From Cymodocea nodosa (lineage: Eukaryota > Streptophyta > Magnoliopsida > Alismatales > Cymodoceaceae), in assembly GCA_036874045.1 (NCBI GenBank), contig JAZBRI010000003.1:4600501-4664500 (forward strand): DNA of 64,000 bases, given 5' to 3'. The notes beneath the pieces were generated by a model. The model ran no database searches, was not told the origin of the DNA, and saw only the letters and a program-made list of their open reading frames with translations. Position 1 is the stretch's first letter, and each line of letters opens with the position of its first letter. Shown here in pieces: positions 11,801 through 26,800 of the stretch. The translations under genes were made by a program, and so were the position numbers.

Positions 11801-14800
11801 GAGATTGATCATGGAAGCTTCACTAGTTAGATGTCAAGAACACCTTCATATTAATTTGATGACCAGATGAAGCTTGTGCGGTAGCATGTTATGTCTATTA
11901 AGGTCAACCAAACATATTCCAACAGTGACCCCTATGGTAGCATGTTGAGTCCATTGAAACCAATTATGGCCAATTTTCCTTTCTTGCTCATTACATGAAA
12001 CATGCCCACTAAAAATACCAAGATCCAAATGCCTTATATCCTAATAAAGGCTTCTACAAGTCCACAGGAATGGGTATCTTCCCAGGAATCACAGGAAAGC
12101 TTGCATGTAAATTTGCTGTAGGTATATGCTTCAAATGAATGACTTTTAAAAACTTAGCATTGTTCTCCCTATGTTTTACGTGTCATTGAAGCCCATTTTG
12201 TGCTTTTGTTTGCTGATAGTCTTGTTTCGATCATTTTCTATTCTTACTCCTATAAACCATTGGTCATCTTTATTTTGTGGTCATTTGGTCTATACTTTAA
12301 GTTAATGCCATCCCTATTTTTTTTAGAAAACAAATTTTCAAAAAAAATATATATATATATGAAGGAGAAAGTAAGAGAGTTCTATTAGCATCAAAGAGGG
12401 ATCACACACACACACACGCCTGTGCATGCACACACATGCACATGCAGACACACACATACGCATGCACACATGCACAAACACTCCTTTGAAGCTCAAGTAT
12501 ATATATAAGTAACATGTAACATAATACAATACAATATAGGACTTTAACACTCCTTTGAAGCTCAAGTATATATATTAATCATGTTTAATTTGGTATAAAA
12601 CTTTTTGAAAATTCCAAAGACTACCTTTACATGCTTTATTGAAAATATCAACTAGTTACCATAAAAACTGAGTATACGGTATAAAGATAATTTCATGCAT
12701 CCTTATATCTTAAATGTAATGGTAGTCTACCTTTACATGATTCACTTTTTCATGGAAGGTAGAATTGTTTGTGTTGAATATGACAATTTGATTATCACAA
12801 TGCATTTCCATAAGTTCTCAATTGTGAACCTAAACTCCATCAATAAAGATTTGACCTATATCATCTTACAAGCTAAGTCAAAGATTTGTACTTTACCTCT
12901 GCATTGGATTGAGAGACCATATTTTGTTTTATGCTTCACCACATGATAATGTAGCTTGAAGTAAACTTCCTGTTAGTTTTATCTTTTGTATGGCTTAAGT
13001 TTGTGAAGACCTCAACCTTTTGATGATTGCTTTTCCTATAAGTAAGGCCCTTTTTGATGAGGCACCCTTGATATAGACTAATGCAGGTATGATTTCCTTC
13101 TAGTGGATTGCATTAGGTTCATTCATAAACTAAAAAGGCAAGATAATGACATAGGCAATATTGGGTTGAGCATTAGTCAAATGGATTAACTTGTCAATCA
13201 TCCTCTTATATTTGCTTGGATCTCACAACAAGCTAAAAGAATCATCCCAAAACTACAGGTTTTGCTCTATAGGTGTTGTGAGAGTAAAAACAAACAAGAC
13301 AAGTGTGTATGGCTTTGGCTATCCATCATAGTCTAAATATCCATGTATATATAATGAAAAGATGTGTACATAGAGAACACCAAGTGTCACACACACCAAG
13401 GTTCACACATAAAAAATATTAATGGTTGCATTAATACGTAGTAATGTCACCCATAAATGCATGTACATTTTTTCACATGGTCCCAACACTTAGTTACATT
13501 CATTACATCACATCTAATAGATGTACTCTTAGACTTTTAGTCTAAGAGTCTAGTTTTTTAAAGTCACACTTTACCTAAAATAGGCAATCTCAATGTCTAA
13601 GAAAAACTATGGTTCATTCATATTTGTCATGGAAGAATACACCCTAAGATACTCTTTGGTCTGTTTTATTATCAAAATATCATTAACATAGATATGATCA
13701 GTTCCCATGTGCTAGGTGATGTGAGTGCTACCATCTCTTCATCTATTGCTACATTCCACAAAGGAAAAATGATTTATCTTAAAATTAATAGGAACTCGTT
13801 TATTCTTGTTGAAATACTATCATTTTTGGCATTGCTACTTGTTTTCATTTTATGTAATTCTCACGTTCACACAACATTTAGTAAATATTCACTAGCCACC
13901 ATCTTCTTGTTGAGCACATGAATTTATTTTGATATTTGTACATATGTGTGTGTGTTAATGTACACTTTGTGATGGCAGGTGCTTCGTGATTCCTTTAATG
14001 GTAAGTGTTTATTTACTTTTTCATCTCTTAATTTCAAATAAAAGTGTTTTGTTTGCAATTTCTTAGGTACTTTTTTAATGATACGAAGAAATTTGACACT
14101 TTGATAACTGCATATTTTATAGTAGTTGTACTTCCCCAGGTTTTTCCCATTTTTGTCAGTTTTGGAAGGGAGACCCTCTCTAAATGATCCTGTTCAACCT
14201 GGGTCTTAATGTGTGTTAGAAGAGAGGAAAAGGAGATTTTTATTGTCATAATTAGATTACTAATGAGGGTTACAAGGGATATATATAGAGTTAGATTTAA
14301 ATGGATATCCAACAGCCTGATTATACCACCCAACAACTGGATATGAAGACTGGACAGTGCCTGGAGGAGCCCCTGTAGGGGGTGGCTGTAGAAGCCCTAA
14401 CTGGTGGCTGCTGGAGGGTGGGACAAGGTGGTAGTGGTGGGCCGTGGTGGATGGCAGCTGTATCCTAGGATGAAATCCTACTCTAGTACCACGTTGGAAG
14501 AGTGGACAAAGAGATTCTATTGCCATCATTAGATTACTAATGAGGGTTACATGGAATATATATAGGCTTAGATATAAGTGGATATCCAACTTGAGGTTTA
14601 TGTGTTGGGGCATGAGGCTGATACCTTGCCTTTTTGGGGCAGATTCTGACAACCAGGTGGACACACCGAATTTCTCCTGTGGTAGCTTTGACTTGTTTGT
14701 CTTGGATGAAAGTTAACTATCAAATGAATTCTTTCTGGATGGAACCAAGATATCCAACGAAGTCTTGCTTAGTCTACTTCCATTCTTAATTGCCACATAG

Positions 14801-17800
14801 AGAAATTGCCTCTGAAATATCAATTACTTGGGATTATCACTGTCCTTGAGAAAGCCAAAGAAATATGACTGCTTTGGCCTTTTGACAAAGTTTCAAGAAG
14901 ATTAGAAGTTTCGAAAACCAAGTATTTAAATTGGGGTCTGTATTGTTTTGCTCAAGATTGTGCACACCAATGTAGCAGGTGTCTGCTTTTCTCTCTTCTT
15001 GAAGGTGTGTAAAAGTGTTAGAAAAGAAGTTCAAGGTGTGTTTATGGTAGGTGGCAGGGAGGATCATGGTAAGGTCAATTTCATGAATTGGAGAACTTGT
15101 GGGTGTTTGGGGGGTTGGGAAATGGAGGTAGAGATTAGTCCTTCCTCTTCCTTTTAGGAAGTCTCATTTTTGCCGTTGGTTATGGAGGCTACTGTTGTGG
15201 GAGTATGGTTATCAGAATCAGAACCATGAATCATCAAGAAGATGCCCCACAGGTCTCACACTCCTGGCATTCTATTTCTTCCCTCATTCTCTAGGACTTC
15301 TGTTGAGGCTTCTTTGGAGTTCAAACTGGACAATGGTTTGTGAGCCTACTTTTATTAGCTGGAGAAATAGCTTGCTGATATTACTTTGTGCAAACATTTT
15401 GATGATATCTTTCTAGATTTTTTTTGACTGAATTAAATGAGGTTGAGAACTTTGGATTGAATGGTTGGTCATGGAAACTCAATTTGAGGAGAGCCTTGCA
15501 GGAAGATGAGATCATTCATCTCTTTCCCTTACAAACCTGGAATTAGGCACAGACCCTCTTCATGGATGGGACCTAATGAAGTGGACTTTGGAAAAGAATG
15601 GACTGCCCGTCACTGGAAGCTGTTACTTGTCTCTTCTCTGTTTTCCCTCTCCGTGGTCTTCTTTTCAAACTTATTTGGAAAGTCAAGTTTCCCATGAAAA
15701 TCATGTGGTTGATGTTCCATGGTTGGTTTGTGATGAAGATTTATCATAGCAAATGGATACCATCATCATGAACCCCCTGCTCATTGTGCATGGGGAATGA
15801 TGAAACCATTGATAATCTTTTATCTTTCCAGTCAGTAAATATGTTTGGGGTTCTGTGACCCCTTTTGTAATTCTGGGAGGGACCTCATTTCTTAATCCTG
15901 TGGAATTTTGAAACATGCTTCTGATTGTGGTGAAGGACAAGCTCAGTGGAGCAAAATAGAACCTTCTTCAGATGATGCATTCCATGTTTTGGTCATTTTG
16001 GATCCATTGCAATGATATCGTGTTTCAGAATCAGTTTTATTCTACAGCTGTGATCATCTGTCAGAGTTGGACTAGCACATTATTTTGTAATAATTTTATT
16101 TCTTTTTGGTAGGTTACCCTTGTTACTCAGGTTGTTATTATTATTAATAATAACACCCTTTTTATCTTTCAAAAAGAAGTATATCTATCATGGGGCCAAG
16201 ATGCCTTAGACAGTAGGCTAAGGCCCTTTGTGTGCCTGGTGGGTTAGGTGATGCCTACATAGCACCTGCGTGGTTGAACATGGGTTAAATTTTGGCTGAC
16301 ATGCAACTAATATATTTATAATTAAGGACTTTACAATACAATTTTGTATTTTACAAACAATATCAAATCATAAAGAAGCAAGTCAATTACAATACAAGTG
16401 CTCAAGTATGTCAATTGGGAAATAATAAATAGATCTTTTTTATAATAGCAAAAATTGTATATTAAAGGAACAAATATATGAAGATTGAAGTGACCAAGAA
16501 ATTGAAAAATCTGTAAATAAATCAATAATATGAAAAACATAAATTATGACAGCAACAATTCAATTTGGCACTTAAAAATCCATGTGTCCAACTGCTTCTA
16601 CGTGAATTTCCACTTTGCTGTCTAGGCCTTTACCATAAAAAATTCGAGAAAAAAAAATCTTTACTTATCCTCAAGTCCCTACTTTTCCAATCATTTTCTT
16701 TACAACCATTTCTTTATGTACTTTTTAAAACAATCTCCTAAATTATCAATCTGCAGGTATTGCACATTATGTTGATGGGAATCGAAAACAATTTTCTATG
16801 CTAAGTGCCATTCTTCTTAGCCTGGTATAACTTATATCCCATGTCTTCATTTACTTAATTTGTGATATCAAAACTTTTTCCAATTATTTGTTTAAAATAG
16901 TCCAGGATACTAGACAGGAATTTTCTCTTTTCATTGATAACTAACTTATGTCTAATATTCACTGTCCAGAAGAAAGGAATTGTGTGATTCATATTCCTAT
17001 TATTAGTCCCTGCTGTTAGATATATATCAAGTTGTGAGGTTCTATCTTCACAATAATTTTTGTGGAATATCAACTTTAAAATGTCAACTGATAACCTATT
17101 TATTTGGGCAGTGAAAATTTCTCTCGTTCAAACCTACAAAAGAGATACAGCATGATAGAGACTTATCAAAAAAAGGATAGCCTCAACAAAAAGAAAGGAA
17201 CTTGAACCAAAATCTAAAATTTTTCAAGGAATTCATATGCAGAAAAGAAATAAACAATGAGATTAATGCCATTCTTCCCTCATAAACTCAATCACTAGTT
17301 CACGAGGCATGTAGCAAGTGCTAAGTTTTTTTTGTAAAGTATGTGTTAAGTTACTGATGCTTCTAAACATGTTGAACTTTGCAAAATAAGAAATGTGTCA
17401 GATATCAGTGTTGGTGGGAGCATGTGTAAATTTCAAACCTGCTTTTTTCGCAACTTATTCAGAAACCTACCGAAGCCATGGTTTTCAATATTGAATTTAT
17501 GTTGAGTTCAATCCTTCATAGAAAGGAAACATGTCAAGTATCATTGAAAATATCAGTCCAGATAGGTTAAATGCATGGAACTAGTTTAGAAAACCTCAAA
17601 ATTTTACTTGAAGCTTTGGATAAGATAAAGTGGGATTCATATAATCTCTGACAAAATGAGTGTTTATTATAATTAAAATACTAGCAAATGTCACTTTTTT
17701 CTTGCTTATTCAGACGACCAGTGACATCTATTTTTCAGTTATCCCACCATTGTTTGTTGTTGGTTAGAATGGCAAGCTTGGATCCTAGAGAGATTCTAGA

Positions 17801-20800
17801 AATGAAGCTCTTTAGGAGAAATAATCATCAAGACGAGGATTTGACAAGGTACACTGCAAGTTCAAGAAGATTTTACCGCATGCAATATGGTGGTGTATCT
17901 GGTTGGTGCACAATAGACAGGTTTTTAGGTTCCAAACCCATTGATATGATGGCTGGATGGAAATGATCATTCATAGAGTGGTCGAATAGAGCAAAGCATT
18001 CAATGGGCACAAGACCCTTTGTGGCTAGTGTAATGACCCTGATACTAATACATTTTAAAATAATGAAATTACTTTTAATAATGTTCCAATCAAAAACAAG
18101 CAAAAACATTCCCTTTTAAAATCCATAAGCATGAAATTGACGAGTGTTACAACATTCAATATGGTTACTTGACGAGTGTTATATTAACTAAAATAATTTT
18201 AAAATAAAACATCAACTATGGACAAAGGGTCATGTGGGTCTCAATCCATAAATGTACTTGAGCAGGCATCATCATCTCCCTAGTCATCTACAATCTAGCC
18301 ACCTTTGGTTTTTTGTTTTTATCTTGTAACATAACCTATGGTAGAAAATATTATAGCTTTAATTTATGGAAATTTAGATTAAAAAGAGAATATTGAAATA
18401 TGGAAAAATCAATGACTAAACAGATACAACCATAATATAAATATTGAATATCATTTTGCAATAAAATTCTAATAATAAGAATCAATAATTCAACATGTTG
18501 AAACATAAAGACTCATAGAATTTGTTAACTAGAGTGAAGAAATAAAACATTAGGGCCTTCCATTGGTTTATTATGCGTTTTAATCATTTTCCTTAAATCA
18601 TTCATTTATGGTAATAATGAATAAGTACTATCATTTCAATTATTTAATTGATCATTCATTCATTCATTGGTTACTCCTAGAGACTACCCACTGATGGCAC
18701 ATGCCTGACCACCACAGGAGACAATTGACCAGAGGGATATCACCATTTGACAAACCAAAAATAGATGATCCATTTCCTTAGTATTGCAAAGGCCGCATGT
18801 AAGATCCAAACCAGCAGACCATTCACTACTGTAAACCTTGGTTACCAATCTCCCCTGTAGAAGATGCCACATGAAACATTGGACCTGGAGAGATACTTCT
18901 TGACACCAGACAACAAGGTTTCCATGCATGCAGTTGAGGCCCAGTCAAAAATGGCAACTATGATACTAACGATGTAGAATTAAACTGACTACATATATAT
19001 AACGCTAATACATTAATATAGTCTAACAAAACGTAAACTTATATTATTGTCTAGACTCCAAAAAGTAAGCAATTTAGTTGGTTTCTTCAAAGCCATTGTC
19101 ACTTTGATTCTTACTGAAGTTTTTGTTTCCCTACAATATTGAGACGTCCCTTTGTCTGATCTTGGTAATTGTATTTTCCAAACTATTCTAGGTGCCTTGG
19201 ATGCAAGTGAGCAGATCAAGATCAATTCTTCTATTGGTCAAGCCAGCTATTTTTCTTGCTGCCTTACTTTTGGGAATGTATGCCCTTCACAATGACAAAA
19301 TCCTATCGTGTTTTTTGGTCTGTTTTTGCTCAATGAGTTTGCTGGCTTAGTGTGAGTAGCACTTTTCAGATCGTGTTTTTCATGTGACTTCAATTGGATT
19401 ATGATATTTAATGCTCTGTAGCAGCTTCCTTGTGCTTATTGGAATTTCACTGCCATTGTGACTGACTACATTGTCAGATATTGAAATATATGGGACTGAC
19501 AGATATTGAAATCCAAATGGTTGCCATGTTATTCTAGTCTAGGATGATGGAAGTTTGACCAACATCCTAACCTACTGAAATATGGGACAAGCCCAACAAA
19601 GCAGCCCTACTAGGGCATCAAAAGGGAACTGAGAACACCCTCAACTGCCACTAAACACCTGATCTTCACTCTCAGTATTTTCTCTTCTCAACAAATTAGA
19701 AGGCTTTCTGAATTAACTTGTATTTGGATCCCTTATCTAGTGCATGCCTGTTAAATTAGTAGCTTCTAAACTATAACTCTTTGTTATTTAATTGGACGCC
19801 AAACAAACCCAATATTTCAAGTCCAAATTGAGGAAAGAAGCAAGATTAGGATCAAATAGTAGCTTTCTGTTTGTAGAGGAGACAAATATTTTTTGTTGAA
19901 TGCCATATTTTGATCCAAGGATTGCATTATCATATGGTGGATGGTTGTCTATGTTCTTTATGTTTTTGGTTTATTTCTATAATGCATTTTAAGTTTTTTC
20001 CTCTACTTTGATGTCAAAATTTATAATTAATTTCTTCGAGGACTGTAAAACTCATCTTCAACTTGCTTAATTAATGTTTTTCAAGAAAAAAGAATGTTTG
20101 TTTTAACTAAGCCCTGACATCATGATTACACAAGCATTGGTCTCATGCAATAGTTTTCCATATAATAAATTTGAAGTACCTAATGCGGATGGTAAAATAA
20201 ATCTTTATTATTGACCTAAAATAATAGTGTCTTATCTATTCTTGATGCTCTATCAGATTACCAGCTTAAGTAAAGCTCTTACAGAATATGCTTATTTATA
20301 ATGCATCTTTGATGAAGGACTAAATTAAAAATTTCAAAGGAGTCCATTCATTACCCTAGTTCTTTCTCTTCCACAATAATTCTTGAGTATATTAGTTGCA
20401 TTCACTCATCTTATAGGAGTGTGCACACTCATTTGCAAATAGGTATACCTTATAAAGTACAAGCTTGAGGGAACAATTAATAGATACAAAGTCCATTTGG
20501 CTACTTATAGATTATACAAAGATATTTTCCCTAGTTGCTAGATTGTTTTCCATTAAAGTTGCTCTTTGTTGCTACAAATTAATCATGGAAGATTTTTTAA
20601 TTAGATATCCAAAACACCTTTCTCTATAATGACTTAATTGATGTGTTGTGCTTAAACCTCTTAAGTGTGTTGCTTAGGAGAACAAGAGAGTGTTTATTGA
20701 AGATGACCATTTATGGCTTAAAACAAATTTTATGAGTCATTTGAGAAGTTCATCATAATTTTTAATGTGATCTATCCCAGACTTGTGGTTTCAGATAATA

Positions 20801-23800
20801 GGTTTTGCTTTAATGGAAACCCTAATGTTATCAGGAAGTGATATTTAGCAAGGTAAAGATTTCTGGGTCCATGATGTGTAGACGACCAAGGAAACTTTTA
20901 TGCTTAAATTAGTAAAGGATTTGGGAGATTAAATTTTAAAGAGAATAATAGTAGAATTTAATTTTACCCAAGAAAAGCCCCTTATTTATAGTGGTGGGCC
21001 CATCATATGTAGTGACCAAAGAAGCTTTTATGCTTAAATTAGTAAAGGATTTGGAAGATTAGATTTTAAAGAGAATAATAGAAGAATTAAATTTTACCCA
21101 AGAAAAACCCTTTATTTATAGTGGTGGGGTCCATGACATGTTGACGACCAAAGAAGCTTTTATGCCTCAATTAGTAAAGGATGATGTTGTCCCACTTTTG
21201 GATGATGTCATGTGGCAAGGACTAAGATATGTTGGGCCTAGGCATAAAATGCCATGTGTGAAGGAAACTCTTGGTATGTCTACCAAGATTTTTAACAATG
21301 ATGCACAAACCCTCGATGTTTGTACCAAGGCCACTCTGTGCAAATTATTTTACCAAACTCTTAGTGACTATGCCAAGGGTTTGGCCACCAAAACGCTAGG
21401 TGCAATAAGGCCATGGTGTGAGGATTCTTGATTGGTTGTCCAAGGCTCTTTGACCATGGTGTTGGTCCATTCTCTCAAGTGGATGATTGCACCAAGGCTA
21501 CTTTGTATAGGTTATTTGCCAAACCTTCATTGACATTGTTGAGGGTTTGACCACCAAAATGCTAGGTGCAATTAGACCATGGTGAGAAGATTCTTGTTTA
21601 ATTGTCCAAGGCTCTTTGGCCATGAGTTGGATGGTTGAGAGTCATCAATGTTAGGTTTTGACCTCAAATTCCTTCCTAATCCATCCTTATCAGATCCCTT
21701 TGCTGGCGTCTTTTGAATACACACTGTTAGTGGAGCCTAGGGATTTGAGTAAGGATCCAAATACCTACATTAAAATGTATCCACTTCACGAAGTACATCT
21801 ATAATAGATGGTTTGTAAAGTATGATGAGTAGAATCAAAGAATGTAATAGTTCACACGTGTCTTCTCTGTAGTGCTATTTGTCAAACAAATTGATGCCTT
21901 GTCTACAACCTCCTTCTGCACTTAAACTTATAAAAGGGTAGGCCATTTTGGTATTGCTTTGTATTAGTTGCTCCTCCCATTTGGGAATTCATTCTCTTTG
22001 CTTTAAGGCTTCCTTTGCAATAATTCCTTGATATTTCTACCTTCTTTGTATGCTTGTTCAAGAGCATGAACTGTCTCATATGAATTGATACTCTAGTAAA
22101 TTTCTTGTTTTCTTTCAATTTTCTGGTCATATATAATTGGTAGGGTGGTAATCTCTATTACTTATGAAGAAAACTCCATCAAGAATGGTAATGGTAGCAA
22201 TAGTCTAAGTTTAGGATACATCATGGAGGTAAGACGAAGCCATTTGTGTTGAGGATTAGGGCATTGGCTGCTACACTGGATTGAGGAAAGAGAAGGATTT
22301 GATGAGTCATGGTCCCCTTCTTTGTATCCAATGTTTTCACAGTACTTAGTGAGAAGAGGTTGAAATATTTATATGTCCAATGTCAAATACTTGCCTCTTA
22401 GGTATCATTAGATGAGGAGGTGTTTATGAATCACAAGGGGCAAATAATGTATATCAATAGTTCCTACATGTGGGGATAATGTTACCTTTCCTTTTCCATT
22501 CTTCAATAATTCCTACATGTGGAATTGATGGTTGTGAATTGTAAAGCACAAATAACATTTTATCGATAGTTCTTACTTGTGTAGATGATATTACCTCTCA
22601 TTTCATTCTTCCTTAAGTTGTTTCTTGCCATGGTGTTGGGTCAACTTAGATGATGCCCAATGGTATCCACTCCCCAATCACATTTGTTCTTTGTATAAGC
22701 TAGGGATGAGACCAATGGTTGCAAGGGCATACTAGTTTTTCTCTTCCAAGTTGATACCTTGTTACCCAAGCTAATATTGTTTGCTCACTAATTTAAGAAG
22801 TGTTACATCAATGCTCCTAACTCTATTCAATGGATGGGAGGAGTTCTTCATCAATGTTGAAGATGATTTGCATCATCTTTGTTGATGGAGGATTAGAACC
22901 CTCAATTTTCAAAGAATCTTTAGCCAGTGAGTAGAGTGTCAACCTATTAAAGAGTTTGGACCTGTTTCTTCTTTTCCTAAAACATATGTGCAAGTATTCA
23001 TGGATGGTCATAGAGAAATGCCGGGGAGGATTGGCCTTAGTGTCAGTAGTTAGGGGTTTATTTATGTTCTTTTAAATATCCACCTCCCTTAGCATGCTTA
23101 GCATCTTGGTAGAATGTGCTTTAGGGCATTGGAGGGTGTCGTTTTCCCTAATGGGAGGAGACCCTCGATGTTGAGGTTGAAAGTTTTGTGAGTGGGTGGG
23201 AATAATTGGATATCTCTTAGTGCAAAGATACTGAGGACCTAAGCCTATAGTAGGACAATGTTTTCACCTTGGATGACCTATGCCCTTGCAATCTATGAAG
23301 CATCAATATGACTTGGAGATAGGATGCAACTTGAATTTAGAGATTTGACAATTTTATAAAATTTAGAATATCGACTTGAACATGGCATTAGGTAATTTAT
23401 GAATTAATATATAAATATAAATTTTCAAAATTTTTTAAAAAAATACAAAATAAATGAAAAAAACCATGAAAGCCTTACATGGCATGTATACAATAATATG
23501 TAGATAATGTCAAATGAAATGTGATGAATAGTAAAAATCACAACAAATAATACATAAATCATAGAAAAATAGGATAACTTGATTGATTACCAAAATAAAA
23601 TTACAAAAACACAACAATGAAATATGATGACAAGATAGCATTGACTTAACACATGATAGAAAATCTACAAAGAAGGCAAAAAAAAAAAAAAATGGAGAAA
23701 GGTACTAGAACTAACCCTTGTCTAGGATTAAATTAGTCACTAGAGGCCACAACAAATCCCATTGATCACAATAGCATCGATGGTGATGGCATCACTCCAT

Positions 23801-26800
23801 GTTGGTAGTGATTGTAGTAAGGATTTATAGTAGTTGACACCATAGCATCGATAGTTAGAGCCACAGTTGACATCAACAACAATTGTAGGAAGGATCGGCC
23901 AACAGTTGAAAAGAAGAGAGAGGGGAAAAGTGTAGGTCTTGACACTGTTAGCCTGCTGTCCCACCAAGCAATATTTCCATTTGAGCATGATGCTGCACTC
24001 CATTTTGAGGTTGACTTGAAGTACAAGAGTGCACCATGTTGTCTCACAATCTTTCTTAAGTGTAGAAGGTGGAGCTGTGAGGCAACACTATTTTAGTGAC
24101 TTAAAGAAGTAGCTAATGGCAGCTGAGGACAAGTTGCATGCATTAAAGCCAAAGTGCAAGGAGCTGGAAGACATGTTGATTACTTCTTGAAAAGGGCTCC
24201 AAAACTCAACGTACTTCAAGGCCACTACATGAGGTGTAGGTATTGCTGCTCTAAAGGTGGAGAGGAGTTTAGTAGCAGAAATTAGGTGTGGACCTATGTT
24301 TCTTCTCCAATATGACAGAGGTCATGCACAAGAATGGTAGACAAGGATCAATTGCCCCCTAAAATGGTCATCTTTTGTAGTTTCCCACAGTGTTGGTGCA
24401 AGCTTCTGCTTTCTTCTTCTTTCTTCTAGGTGTTGTACAAGTGTCAGCTTGGGAACCAACAATTTTGTAATCAGGGCCCAAGGGCCCTTTTGTAATAGAT
24501 GTTAAATGTGTTTGCTCTTCTTTTGATGTTGTTTGTTTTGGTTCTTTTCTTTTGTTGGTAAATGTTTCAATCATTATGTTAATCTTAAGAACCCGTTTTA
24601 TTTTGCATTCATGTCTGAATCCTTGGTAGGTGTACTGAGAGTTCCATACCTCTGTGATGCTCAGTGCAACATTCAAGAGTCTTTTTCTATTATTTGCTGT
24701 TTGCAGTTTGCCTTGTTAAACATATGTTTGATAGAGCTGTCAAGAGGCCTTGTGTTTACTAGTTGTAATATTCACGAGTTTAGATTTGGACACTGTTTAG
24801 ATGACCTTTCTTTTTTGTCGAACTTGTCAATCAGATTTTGTAGGGCTTTTATTGTCAGTATAGATTCACCAGCTTCCATTTTTCCCGTTTCTTAAGTTTA
24901 GATTTCAACCTTTTCATTTTGGCATTAAATTTTTGAGTCGGACCTAACTATCATCCAATACCATCCTCTAATTTTTCTTTGAAACCTATCTCTTCAAACA
25001 ATAAAAATTTGTATCTGAATTCTGAAATGTCTAGTTACTCTTACCCAATCAACCACATCATCTACCACTAGAAGTAATGGTTTATGATCTGCTAGAAGTA
25101 TCTCGTAATGCATGCCTTCAGATTTTTTCTACAGGTCCTTGACAACAACTATTTCCTCATCAGTTACTAATTTTTTCACGTTCACCAATCCACAATTACA
25201 AGAAATAGATTGTACTGCAATGCCCATTTTCACTTTCCCATTTTGTTATGCGACCACCAGCAGCCTCCATTATTCTTTGAACAGTCCAAATCTTTTCCCT
25301 ATGCTTGTGTCACGGATTTGATCTAAGACAACCTCCAACTTTGTTTCTTGCAGACATACAATTTTGGGTTTAGAGTTCATGATAATGACTTGAACTTCAC
25401 TTCACTATATTTCCCACTCCCCTAACATTGTAAAAAATCATCTTCATTTTTGTAATATTTCCTAATCCGCTATTATTTAATCAGCTGATTTGTTTGTAAC
25501 TGGCTTTTTTTCCTGAACCATGAAAGCTTTTGCGAGCTATTAGTTCCTATGAATAGAATAAACTCATGTATCATATAATTGACTGTATAGACAAACATTT
25601 CTTCCATGGACTATGTTACTCTTCCTCTTGGATGATGATTCCAGCATCCATTTCTTTCTTTATCTGCTTGGTGTTTGCATCACCAAATTCTGAAAGAAAG
25701 CTTTTAATAGGTTGCTGCATCTAGTTCTATTGGTAATCAACATTTCTGCATTGCGAAGCTTATCAATTATATCCGGTGACCACATTTTTTCAAGGAAAGA
25801 GAATGCTCGTGCAGTGATACTTGTTGCTAGCCAGGTTAGCGCTGATCCTTGTCATTTATTCTGTAGCTTCAGGAATTCTTGCAAGTAATAATAATTTATT
25901 GCAGCCTAATCTTTCAACAAATCTTTTTTTTTTACTAAATAGTTCGCACAATTAACTTGAAATGATGATGTCAACGTGATTAAGCGCTTGGAACACAAAA
26001 TCTTTCAACAAATCTAACTTCAATTTGACAAAAAATGAAATTTGTTAGATTTAAATGGAAATATCAGTGAAAGTTTGATAAAAACACAGAGATCCACACT
26101 ACATGTTAAAATGCAAATTTTGATACGAATCTTTACAAGTTATAGTAACCAATAATTTATATCTAAGAACAACTAAAATTAATATATAAACCTTTATGAC
26201 AAAAATACTGCAAACTTCAAAACTAATATATTAGTGAAAAAGCAAAAACCTTAGATCTACAAATGTGTTCGATCTATGTACTACAAGTAGATATGCAATT
26301 TTTATTAGAATTTTTTTAATATTTTGAAAATTAGATAAAAATCAGTAAAAGAATTTCAAAAGAAAAACTTAGATCTACACATTTTATGTTAGATATATTG
26401 TACTTGCACAATGCATACATACACTTTTAATTAGAACTATTTATAATTTCAAAATATTTTTTGAAATCAGCAAAAAAATTGAGAAATTTTATATTTGCAA
26501 ATTTTGTCTTAGAATCACATAGAAAGGTGAAAGAAGAGTGAACAAATGGAGAAAAGATGAGAGAAATTAGACAAACCGAAGATTGTTAAACAAATATGAT
26601 GGTGTGGATCATGATTACTGTTTGGCATTTATTGTACCACTTGCAGTTGATGGGTAGTTTGCTGAAGTACATCATGTAGACAAGGCTAAAGGTTCTATTT
26701 GCATTTGAACAGTTGCCAGTGATTAAACAAGATGATTACTAGTTGAAACCTAGGAATGGTGAATTACCTTTTTTGTACTCTTTTTAGAAAACACTCCCAG

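Larger units (their letters stand above)
9913..12480. other. BASS4 intron: repeat-rich, no gene recognised
   Basis: Contains a 53-bp tandem duplication (10916-11020) and a 31-bp tandem repeat (about 11371-11445). A segment of about 10860-11860 has a diverged relative at about 20450-20650. The AC-rich microsatellite follows at 12402-12481. Short open frames (10041-10226, 10544-10819, 11846-12028) show no domain. Confidence 0.45.

Noticed and set aside
12338-12565. Minus-strand frame rich in Cys and Val
   Set aside because: It is the translation of the CA-repeat tract, not a peptide gene.
17688-17966. 92-codon frame as a small host gene
   Set aside because: Not recognised, in the middle of a large intron, with no splice or family support.
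25725-25834. Alternative acceptors at 25724 or 25758 for the eighth visible BASS4 exon
   Set aside because: Phase with the exon ending at 19277 and homology (LLHLVLLVIN aligning to LLHLSLLAFN) both favour the acceptor at 25710.
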